From Lysobacter sp. MMG2 (GTDB lineage: Bacteria; Pseudomonadota; Gammaproteobacteria; Xanthomonadales; Xanthomonadaceae), in assembly GCF_016735495.2 (NCBI RefSeq), contig NZ_JAERQY020000002.1, positions 248,001-312,000 of the forward strand: a stretch of DNA of 64,000 nt, read 5' to 3'. The translations under genes were made by a program, and so were the position numbers. Within the stretch, counting starts at the first letter, position 1, and the number at the start of each line of letters is the position of its first letter. This document shows, one piece after another, positions 54,114 through 62,096 of the stretch. The notes beneath the pieces were generated by a model. The model was given only the letters and a program-made list of their open reading frames with translations. It searched no databases and was not told the origin of the DNA.

Positions 54114-57100
54114 TCAGGGCGAGGCACGCAACGCGGCGGCCTCGAACGCGGGCTCACGCTCGCGGCGCGAATCGAACAGGCGCAGCAGCGCAGGCACGAG
54201 CACGACGGTGAAGACCAGGCTCAACGCAACGCCGCCCACCGACACCGCGGCCAGTCCGCGGTAGATGACGGCACCCGGGCCGGGGTTGATCGCCATGGGC
54301 AGCGCACCGAGCACGCCGGTGAGCGCGGCGATCAGGATCGGCCGCAGTCGCTGGTCCAGCGCCTGCTTCAGCGCATCGTCCAGCGACACGCCTTCGGCCT
54401 GCGCCTCGCGCGCCTGCGCGACGAGCAGGATCGCGTTGTTGATCACCATGCCCAGCAGCATGATGAAACCGATCATCGACAGCAGGTCCAGCGTCTGCCC
54501 GGCGATGAGGTCGAGCACGCGCAATCCGATCACGCCGCCCAGCACCGCCATCGGCAGCGTCGCCATCACGTAGGCGCTGTCGCGCAGCGACTTGAACATC
54601 GCCGCCATCAGCAGGAACAGCACCACCAGCGCCATCGCGAAGTTCATGCCCATGCTGCGCACGACTTCGCCCAGGCGATCGGCGCTACCGGAGACGCGGA
54701 TCGCGGCGTCCTCGGGCAGCGCCTCGCGCAGCACCGGCACGACGTCGTTGTCGACGATGCCCAGCGCTTCTTCCAGCGACATCGCCGCCGGCGGGTCGAC
54801 GGTGAGCGTGACGGTGCGGCGGCGATCGACGCGGCGCACCTGGTTGGGCGCGAGCACCGTGTCCACCTGCGCGAGTTCCGCCAGGCTCAGCACGCCACCG
54901 TTGGGCGTGGCGAGCGGCGCGGCGCCCAAGCGCTCGACATCGTCCTCGCGATCGCTGCGCAGGATGATCGCCAGGCGACGGTCGCCGTCGAAATGCTCGC
55001 CCAGCCACTGACCGTCGCCGAGCGCGCGCACGACCGTGCCCAGGTCCGGACGACGCCAGCCCACTTCGGCCAGACGACGGTCGTCGGGATTGATGCGCAG
55101 CTCCGGCGTGCCGGCGTCGGCATTGGGCCACGCCTGCACGTTGGCGCCGGGGAAACGTTCGGAGAGCAGCTTGCGGCCCGCTTCCGCCGCACGCGTGAGC
55201 GCGTCGCCGTCGGCGTGCTGCAGGTGGATCGCGATGGCGCGCGCGGAACCGCCGAAGCTGCCGAACAGCTCGCCTTCGCTGGCGAAGGCACGCGTGTCGG
55301 GGAAGCCGACGACCACTTCGTCGCGCACGATGCGCTCCAGCTCGCCGATGTCGTCCGGGTCCACCACGCGTGCACCGAGCGTGCCCCCGCCCGGCCACAG
55401 GTTGAGGTACCAGTTGCTCAGCTGCGGCCCTTTCTCGCCGTCCATGTAGGGCTTCATGCGCGCGAGCAACGTCGGCGCGATCTCGGCGTTCACGCGCTCC
55501 GGGCTCATGCCGGGCGGGAAGTTGAAGAACGCGTCCACGGCCGCACGCTTCACCGGCGGCAGGTAGTCGATCTTCGGCATCAGCACGAAAGTCAGCACGA
55601 TCGGCGCGACGACCAGACCGCCCACCCACGCCAGCTGATTGCGGCGGCCGCGGGTGACGCGCATCGCCCAGTCGCTGACGCCGTTCCAGAAGCGATGCGT
55701 CTCGCGGTCGCCCTCGCGTTCACGCAACCAGCTGCTCGCGGCGGCAGGAAGCACGGTCACGGCGATCAGCAACGAGATGCCGACCGCGATGGAAATGGTC
55801 AACGCGAGATCGGCGAACAACTGCCCTTCCACGTCGTCCATGAAGATCACCGGCACGAACACGGCGATGGTCGTCAGCGTGGACGCCACCAGCGCGCCGC
55901 CGACCTGGCGCGAGCCTTCCAGTGCGGCCTGCCTGCCGGGCATGCCCTCTTCGCGCAGCCGCACGATGTTTTCGGCGACCACCACGGCCGCGTCCATCAC
56001 CATGCCCACCGCGAAGGCGAGGCCCGCCAGCGAGATCACATTGAGGCTGCGCCCGGTGAGCTGCAGCACGATGAAGGTCGCCAGCAGCGAGATCGGAATC
56101 GCGCAGGCAATCAATGCGGTGGCGCGTACGTCGCGCAGGAACCACCACAGGCAGCCCACCGCCAGCAGCACGCCCGCGCCGAGGCTGCCCGACAGCAAAC
56201 CGATCGCGCGATTGATGAAAACCGAGGCGTCGAAGCTCTGGCGGATGTCGAGCCCCTGCGGCTTGAGATCCTTCACGCGGATTTCCTCGACCACCGCTTT
56301 CACGCGGTCGAGTGTGTCGAGCACGTTCGCGCCGCTCTCGCGCAGGATGCGCAGGCCGATGGCGGGATTGCCGTTCTGGTAAGCGAAGAAGCGCTGCTCG
56401 GGACGCTTCACTTCCACCGTGGCCACATCGCCCAGGCGCACCGGCCGGCCGTCGCGCCATGCGAGGATCAGATTGCCCAGCGCTTCGGGGGAGTAGCGCC
56501 CGGCGAACCTCAGCACGTATTCGCGACGACCGGCCTCGACCACGCCGCCGGAGACATCCGTCGCGCGCGCCGCGACGTCGGCCACCTGCGGAATCTGGAT
56601 GCCCAGCGCGGCCGCGCGCTCCAGGTTCAGGGTGATGGTGAGTTCCTCGGGCGCGCCGCCGTTGATCTCCACGCCCGCCACGCCTTCCACGGCCGACAGG
56701 CGCGGCACGATGCGGTCTTCGATCATCTGCCGGCGATCGAGGATGTCGCCGGGCGTGTCCGGCAACTTCTGTACGAAGAAATAGGTGAGCGAGTTGTTGG
56801 CGTTGTCCGCACCGGCTTGCACGACCGGCGGCGTGGCGTCGCGCGGCAGCGGCTGCAGGCGGTTCATGCGCGAGAGCACTTCCACCAGCATCGCGTCCAT
56901 GTCGCTGCCGACGGCGAAGGTGAGGTTGATGAAGCTGTTGCCGGCGTTGATGTTGGACTCGATCTCCTCCAGGCCCGGCAAGCCCTGCATCACCGCTTCG
57001 ATGGGCTCGACGATCTCCGATTCCATCTCCTGCGGCGAGGCCGCACGCCAGCTGGTCTGCACCGACATCTGCGGACGTTCGATATCGGGGAACAGCTGCA

Positions 57101-57200
57101 ACGGCAGCTTCAGCAGGCTCATCAGGCCGAACGCGCAGACCATCGCGACGGCGACCGCGACGGCCGCGGGATTGCGGAGCGAGGCTTCGGTGAGTTTCAT
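54114..57200 (-). CDS. RND efflux permease
   Basis: A 1028-residue inner-membrane RND transporter: twelve membrane helices, two large periplasmic loops after helices 1 and 7, and the standard block SLLKLPLQLFPDIERPQ near the N-terminus. The proton relay differs from AcrB. In helix 4 (GMVMDAAVVVAENI) Asp407 is kept but the second Asp is Ala; in helix 10 (GMVINNAILLVAQA) Lys940 is replaced by Asn. This puts it in a divergent RND group whose coupling mechanism or substrate is not obvious. It starts at 57200, has the adaptor gene 35 bases downstream, and is preceded by a repeat-rich region. Substrate unknown. Confidence 0.92.
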   Translation of the reverse strand: MKLTEASLRNPAAVAVAVAMVCAFGLMSLLKLPLQLFPDIERPQMSVQTSWRAASPQEMESEIVEPIEAVMQGLPGLEEIESNINAGNSFINLTFAVGSDMDAMLVEVLSRMNRLQPLPRDATPPVVQAGADNANNSLTYFFVQKLPDTPGDILDRRQMIEDRIVPRLSAVEGVAGVEINGGAPEELTITLNLERAAALGIQIPQVADVAARATDVSGGVVEAGRREYVLRFAGRYSPEALGNLILAWRDGRPVRLGDVATVEVKRPEQRFFAYQNGNPAIGLRILRESGANVLDTLDRVKAVVEEIRVKDLKPQGLDIRQSFDASVFINRAIGLLSGSLGAGVLLAVGCLWWFLRDVRATALIACAIPISLLATFIVLQLTGRSLNVISLAGLAFAVGMVMDAAVVVAENIVRLREEGMPGRQAALEGSRQVGGALVASTLTTIAVFVPVIFMDDVEGQLFADLALTISIAVGISLLIAVTVLPAAASSWLREREGDRETHRFWNGVSDWAMRVTRGRRNQLAWVGGLVVAPIVLTFVLMPKIDYLPPVKRAAVDAFFNFPPGMSPERVNAEIAPTLLARMKPYMDGEKGPQLSNWYLNLWPGGGTLGARVVDPDDIGELERIVRDEVVVGFPDTRAFASEGELFGSFGGSARAIAIHLQHADGDALTRAAEAGRKLLSERFPGANVQAWPNADAGTPELRINPDDRRLAEVGWRRPDLGTVVRALGDGQWLGEHFDGDRRLAIILRSDREDDVERLGAAPLATPNGGVLSLAELAQVDTVLAPNQVRRVDRRRTVTLTVDPPAAMSLEEALGIVDNDVVPVLREALPEDAAIRVSGSADRLGEVVRSMGMNFAMALVVLFLLMAAMFKSLRDSAYVMATLPMAVLGGVIGLRVLDLIAGQTLDLLSMIGFIMLLGMVINNAILLVAQAREAQAEGVSLDDALKQALDQRLRPILIAALTGVLGALPMAINPGPGAVIYRGLAAVSVGGVALSLVFTVVLVPALLRLFDSRREREPAFEAAALRASP

Positions 57201-57420
57201 CGTGCGGCTCCGCGGGGGACGAATGCCGCCGCACGATGCGCCCGCGAGAGTTTGCCAAGATGGCCCGGAAGTCACGCCGATGCGGCGATTGCGCTCAGCG
57301 GTGGATTCGTCGCGGTGAAGCGTTCGTGGCGACGGCGATGCGTTTCTTCCGCGCAACGAAATGCGTGAAGGGACCCAACTTATGGCACGGTCGAGAACGC
57401 ACCATTGTTCGTCCAACGCA

Positions 57421-57534
57421 CCACCGTTCGTCCTGAGCGTAGGCCGCAGGCCGGAGTCGAAGGATGAGCGGGCGGGAGCCTCCCAACCCGCTCGTCCTTC
57501 GACTTCGCTTCGCTACGCTCAGGACGAACGGTGG
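57421..57534. repeat. Head-to-head TTCGTCCTGAG repeats forming a 22-bp perfect inverted repeat
   Basis: CCACCGTTCGTCCTGAGCGT-AG at 57421-57442 is repeated as its exact complement at 57513-57534. A related copy is at 42011-42063. The gap 57201-57577 (377 bases) between the RND permease and LytTR genes holds this element and otherwise nothing recognised. Confidence 0.9.
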
Positions 57535-57577
57535 CAGGCACAGGTAGATTGAAGCAGTCGCGAGGCGCTGCTACGCC

Positions 57578-58447
57578 TCAGATCAGCAACGCCAGCTTGT
57601 CCCGATGCGTACGCGACAGCTTCAGCTCCTGCCCGCAATCCAGCCGCAGGAACCCTTCTCCGTTCGTGTGCGGGCGCATCTCCACCACGCGCCGCGCGTT
57701 CACGATCGTCGAACGATGGATGCGCGGGAAGCGCTGCGGATCCAGCTGCTTCTCCAGGTCGCGCATCGTCGCGCGCAGCACCAGCGTCTCGCCCTGTGGT
57801 GTGGGGCCGTCGGTGTGGATGCACATGTAGTCGCCGGCCGCGTCGATCCAGCGGATGCTCGACAAGTCCACGCGTACGGTCCGCCCGCCGTCGCGCACGG
57901 CCAGCTTGTCGTCGCGGCGCAGCTGCTCCAGCGCATCGGGCTTGAGCGCCTCGTCCAGGTCCAGCAGCGGTCGCCCGCTCAGTTCGCCCAGCAACCCGAG
58001 CAGATGCGCGCAATGACCGCTCGCCTTGCGCTGCGAACGCGCCTGCTGCACGCGCGCCAGCGCCTGCGCAAGCCGGGCTTCGTCCACCGGTTTGAGCAGG
58101 TAGTCGGTGGCGGAGGCTTCGAAGGCGCGGATCGCGTAATGATCGTAGGCGGTGACGAACACCACCAGCGGCATCTCGTGCGCGGGAATGCTGCGCAGCG
58201 TCTCGAAGCCGTCCATCCCCGGCATCTGCACGTCCAGGAACATCAGGTCCGGACGGTGCTCGCGCAGGCCGCCGATGGCCGACAGCCCGTCGCCGTACTC
58301 GCCGACGATCTCCACGTCCGGATGCGCCTGCAGGCGGATTTCCAGCCCGCGTCGCGCCAGCGGTTCGTCGTCGACGATCAGTGCGCGCAACGGGACATGC
58401 TGTGCGGCCGCGTCGTGCAGGCGTTCGCGATCGACGACACGGTCCAT
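57578..58447 (-). CDS. LytTR-type response regulator
   Basis: A 289-residue regulator. The receiver domain shows RALIVDDEPLARRGLE, the phosphoacceptor Asp in LMFLDVQMPGMDG and the conserved lysine in DYLLKPVDEARL. The C-terminal DNA-binding domain is LytTR (VRDGGRTVRVDLSSIRWIDAAGDYMC, FPRIHRSTIVNARRVVEM). GGGGAG lies 5 bases before the ATG at 58447, and the kinase stop is two bases upstream, so both are cotranscribed. The target genes are unknown. Confidence 0.94.
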   Translation of the reverse strand: MDRVVDRERLHDAAAQHVPLRALIVDDEPLARRGLEIRLQAHPDVEIVGEYGDGLSAIGGLREHRPDLMFLDVQMPGMDGFETLRSIPAHEMPLVVFVTAYDHYAIRAFEASATDYLLKPVDEARLAQALARVQQARSQRKASGHCAHLLGLLGELSGRPLLDLDEALKPDALEQLRRDDKLAVRDGGRTVRVDLSSIRWIDAAGDYMCIHTDGPTPQGETLVLRATMRDLEKQLDPQRFPRIHRSTIVNARRVVEMRPHTNGEGFLRLDCGQELKLSRTHRDKLALLI

Positions 58448-58449
58448 GT

Positions 58450-59535
58450 TCACTCCCCGCCCAGTTGCTTCGTTTCGAACGGAAGGCGCAGCTCCACTTC
58501 GATGCCGCGCTCGTGGTTGCGCACGCAGAAGCTGCTGTCTTCGCCGTAAAGCACGTTCAGGCGTTCACGCGTGTTGCGCAGGCCCACGCCCTTGCCCGGC
58601 GGAAGTTGCCCGCCTTCCATGCTGGCGCAGCCCGGGCCATCGTCGATCACGCGCAGCACCAGCTGGTCGCCGTCGCGCTCGGCCTCGATGCGCAGCATGC
58701 CGCCGGCGACCTGCTTGGCGACGGCGAACTTGATCGCGTTCTCCACCAGCGGCTGCAACAGCAGGCTGGGCAACAGCGCGCGCCAGCAGTCTTCGTCGAT
58801 GGCGGTCTCGATGCGCAGGCGTTCGGCGAAGCGGATCTTCTCGATGTCCAGGTAGAGCGTGAGCGCGTCCAGTTCCTGCCGCAGCGTGACACGCTGCATC
58901 GGATCGTTGTCCAGCGAATGCCGCAGGAACGCCGACAACCCCTGCACCATGCGGTTGGCGGTGGCGTTGTCGCGATCGAGAACGAGCGTGGAAATCGCGT
59001 TGAGCGTGTTGAACAGGAAGTGCGGGTTGAGCTGGTAGCGCAGCATCTTCAGCTGCGCCTGGTGGGCCATGGTCCGCGCGGCCAGTGCACGTTGCGTCTC
59101 GTCCTGCAGCTGGCGGTAGTACTTGATGCCCAGGTACAGGCCGACCCACGCCAGCACCACGTAGATGTAAGTCAGCGAGTAGGCGATGTACGCCACGCGG
59201 CTGGTCGGCGCGCAGGTATCGCAAAAGCGCACCAGCATCGTGCGCGTGGTCAGGTCCATCACCGCGGAGCTGGCGAGGATCGGCACGATCATCGTGAGCA
59301 GCAGCTTGCGCGGCGGCAGCCCCCAGCACGCGCGCAGCAGGTAGCGCAGGCCCAGGGTGACGATGAAGCCCGTGCAGGCGGCGGTGAACGGCACGATCCA
59401 GTAGCCCGATGGCTTGCCGTAGGCGATCGCGGCCAGGTAGCCCAGGCCGAAATAGCCCAGCCAACCGCCGGTGTGCAGGATCCAGAAGAAGTGCTGGCGG
59501 GGCAGGTCCAGCGGGTGAGTCGCGGTAATGGCCAT
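58450..59535 (-). CDS. LytS-like sensor histidine kinase
   Basis: A 361-residue membrane kinase of the His_kinase (PF06580) type. About four N-terminal membrane helices (HTGGWLGYFGLGYLAAIAYG ... YIYVVLAWVGLYLGI) are followed by the phosphoacceptor NPHFLFNTLNAI, the N-box PLLLQPLVENAIKFAV and ATP-binding loops DDGPGC and GVGLRNTRERL. It pairs with the LytTR regulator directly downstream, giving a LytS/LytR-like system. The sensed signal is not evident. Confidence 0.94.
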   Translation of the reverse strand: MAITATHPLDLPRQHFFWILHTGGWLGYFGLGYLAAIAYGKPSGYWIVPFTAACTGFIVTLGLRYLLRACWGLPPRKLLLTMIVPILASSAVMDLTTRTMLVRFCDTCAPTSRVAYIAYSLTYIYVVLAWVGLYLGIKYYRQLQDETQRALAARTMAHQAQLKMLRYQLNPHFLFNTLNAISTLVLDRDNATANRMVQGLSAFLRHSLDNDPMQRVTLRQELDALTLYLDIEKIRFAERLRIETAIDEDCWRALLPSLLLQPLVENAIKFAVAKQVAGGMLRIEAERDGDQLVLRVIDDGPGCASMEGGQLPPGKGVGLRNTRERLNVLYGEDSSFCVRNHERGIEVELRLPFETKQLGGE

Positions 59536-59653
59536 GAGTGCCGCAGGAAGCGAGGACGCGGTGGGCCGATCCTAGCCCGTTCACGGGGCTGGGCGGAAAC
59601 GGTTCGTCGGCCACGGGCCACGCTTCGCCGCGCGGCCGGTCGCCACCGCGCGT

Positions 59654-60649
59654 TCATGCCTGCGGCGCGGCGTCCGGGCCGTCGTGCGGGGGCTCGCGCG
59701 CGCCTTCCAGGCCGCGCCGGCGTCGCTCGTCGATCACCGCCGTGATCAACGCGCCGACGAACACGATCAGCGCCGCGTAGTACATCCACACCAGGGCCAG
59801 CACCAGCGCGCCCATCGACCCGTAGGCGGAGCCCGGATTGGCCTCGCGCAGATACCAGCCGATCAGCCAGCGCCCCAGCACGAACAGCAGCGCCGTGATC
59901 GCGCCGCCGCCGAGCGCGCGTTTCCACCCCACCGAACGGTCCGGCAGGTAGTGGTACATCAGCGCGAAGCTGAGTGCGTACACGGCCCACGTCGTCAGGT
60001 TCATCACGATCGGCAAGGCCCACTCCACCCGCGCGAACGCAAGCTGCACGGCCGTGCTCACGGTCATGGACACCAGCAGCAGGAATCCCATCGCCAACAC
60101 CAGGCCGAGCGAGAACACCCGCTTGCGCAACCACGCCATCGCGCCGGCCAGTCGCGTGGCATCGGTGCGGAAGATCTTGTTGAGCACGTCCTGCAACTGC
60201 GCGAACACCGCCGTCGCGCCGACGAACAGCAGCGCCACGCTCCACCATCCGGCGACGGATCCCGTGTCGGGTCGATCGCGGGCGTTGTCGACCACCGTAC
60301 GCGCGACGCGCTCGGCTTCGCCCCCTGCGAGCAGGCCGATCTGCTGCATCAGCGCATCCTGCGCGCCGGGCACGAGCGCGCTGGTGAGCCAGACGAGGAT
60401 GAGCAGCAGCGGCGCGAGCGAGAGCATCGCGTACAGCGCCAGCGCGGCCGACTGCGCCATCAGTTCGGTATCGACGAAGCGGCGCAGCAGGTCGGCCGGC
60501 AGGCTGCCCTGCGCGCGACGCACGAGCGCCTTCATGGCGGGGCGGCGGAAGGAATGGCCGCGATCGGCCTGCGTGCGGCGCGGCGCGGTGGGGTCGAGCT
60601 TCTCGGCGGCCTTCGCGACGGCGGGCTTTTCGGGGTCTGGACGTGGCAT
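59654..60649 (-). CDS. YihY/BrkB-family inner-membrane protein
   Basis: A 331-residue polytopic membrane protein of the YihY/virulence factor BrkB family. A 40-residue basic N-terminal tail precedes about six membrane helices, including ALALYAMLSLAPLLLILVWL, MGFLLLVSMTVSTAVQL, WAVYALSFALMYHYLPD and LVWMYYAALIVFVGALITAVI. Family blocks YHYLPDRSVGWKRALGGG and WLIGWYLREANPGSAYGSMG are clear. Function unknown; a lipid transporter role has been proposed for the family. The N-terminal Pro/Lys/Arg-rich extension is not conserved. Confidence 0.88.
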   Translation of the reverse strand: MPRPDPEKPAVAKAAEKLDPTAPRRTQADRGHSFRRPAMKALVRRAQGSLPADLLRRFVDTELMAQSAALALYAMLSLAPLLLILVWLTSALVPGAQDALMQQIGLLAGGEAERVARTVVDNARDRPDTGSVAGWWSVALLFVGATAVFAQLQDVLNKIFRTDATRLAGAMAWLRKRVFSLGLVLAMGFLLLVSMTVSTAVQLAFARVEWALPIVMNLTTWAVYALSFALMYHYLPDRSVGWKRALGGGAITALLFVLGRWLIGWYLREANPGSAYGSMGALVLALVWMYYAALIVFVGALITAVIDERRRRGLEGAREPPHDGPDAAPQA

Positions 60650-60741
60650 CGCCCGCAGGAATAGCGCGAAGCGCGTGAAATCCGGATGCGTGCGGTGTGG
60701 TGTCTGCGTCGTGAGCGGCCCACCTGCACTAGCATGCCCAC

Positions 60742-61344
60742 ATGCCCATCACTGCCCTGCCCCGCAGCTTCTACGCACACGACTCGCGCGACGTGGCGCC
60801 GCTGCTGCTGAACAAGGTGATCCTCACCGCCGACGGCCGCGCCGGGCGCATCGTCGAAGTGGAGGCGTACCGCGGCGGCGAGGATCCGGCCGCACATTCC
60901 TTCCGCGGCCCGACGAAGCGCACGCAGGTGATGTTCGGCCCACCCGGGCATCTGTACGTGTATTTCATCTACGGCATGCACTGGGCGATCAACGCCGTAT
61001 GCGGCGGACCGGCCGGGCACGCGGTGCTGATCCGTGCGCTCGCACCGTTGCACGGGATCGAGCGCATGCACGCGGCGCGCGGTGTCGAAGACGTGCGCCT
61101 GCTCACCAGCGGCCCCGGGCGCCTGGCGCAGGCGCTGGGAATCAACGGCGCGCACAACGGCGTGGACATCACCGATCCCGCATCGCCGGTGTGGTTCGGC
61201 GACGACGGAACGCCACCGCCGCATGAAGCGGTCACCTCACCGCGCATCGGCATCAGCAAGGCGATGGAGCACGCCTGGCGTTGGCATGTGGCGGAGGAGC
61301 CGCATGTGTCGAAGGGTGGGAGGGTGCGGCGGCGGAAGGGGTGA
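60742..61344 (+). CDS. DNA-3-methyladenine glycosylase, AAG/MPG type
   Basis: A 200-residue alkyladenine glycosylase that removes alkylated and deaminated purines in base-excision repair. The catalytic Glu is in [18 protein letters not shown], followed by [23 protein letters not shown] and [11 protein letters not shown], the signature blocks of the AAG fold. Length matches. The last 15 residues ([15 protein letters not shown]) are basic. Divergent from the BrkB-family gene and followed by a 752-base repeat region. Confidence 0.95.
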   Translation: MPITALPRSFYAHDSRDVAPLLLNKVILTADGRAGRIVEVEAYRGGEDPAAHSFRGPTKRTQVMFGPPGHLYVYFIYGMHWAINAVCGGPAGHAVLIRALAPLHGIERMHAARGVEDVRLLTSGPGRLAQALGINGAHNGVDITDPASPVWFGDDGTPPPHEAVTSPRIGISKAMEHAWRWHVAEEPHVSKGGRVRRRKG

Positions 61345-61355
61345 GGGGGTGGATG

Positions 61356-61614
61356 CCGTCATCCCGGCGAAGGCCGGGGGCCAGGCTGTCCGCTTCGTCA
61401 CGTCATTCCAGCGAAAGCTGGAATCCATTTTGCTGTTGATAGCCGACTGGGAAAGCGTGGCACGTCCGTGGAGAGTGCCGCCGTGCGGCGGCCCAAAAGC
61501 CCCGCTTTCGCGGGAATGACGGTGAGGTGGTTCGCCGAAGAGGGAGTGCCCGGATGCTGCGGGCCTGGGTCCCGGCCCTTCGACCAGCTCAGGACAGGCC
61601 TTCGCCGGGATGAC

Positions 61615-61640
<26 letters not shown>
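61356..61640. repeat. Cluster of REP-like palindromes
   Basis: Related palindromes near 61356, 61402, 61497 and 61567-61618, interrupted by a partial TTCGACCAGCTCAGGACAGG insertion near 61576. With copy C of the modular repeat and another palindrome near 61993-62028 they fill the 61345-62096 gap, in which no gene or tRNA is recognised. Confidence 0.82.
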
Positions 61641-61960
<320 letters not shown>

Positions 61961-61992
61961 TTTGTCGTAGCGGAGTGCCCGTGCGCTGAGGG

Positions 61993-62028
61993 CCTGGATC
62001 CCGGCCTTCGCCGGGATGACGGTGAGGT
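61993..62028. repeat. REP-like palindrome before the GGDEF-EAL gene end
   Basis: ATCCCGGCCTTCGCCGGGATGACGG, about 70 bases beyond the 3' end of the minus-strand GGDEF-EAL gene. Confidence 0.8.
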
Positions 62029-62096
62029 GGGTTGCCGTTGTCGGAGTGCCCGTGCGCTGCGGTCCCGCACCCCAGCCCCGCCGAAACGACGGTAAT

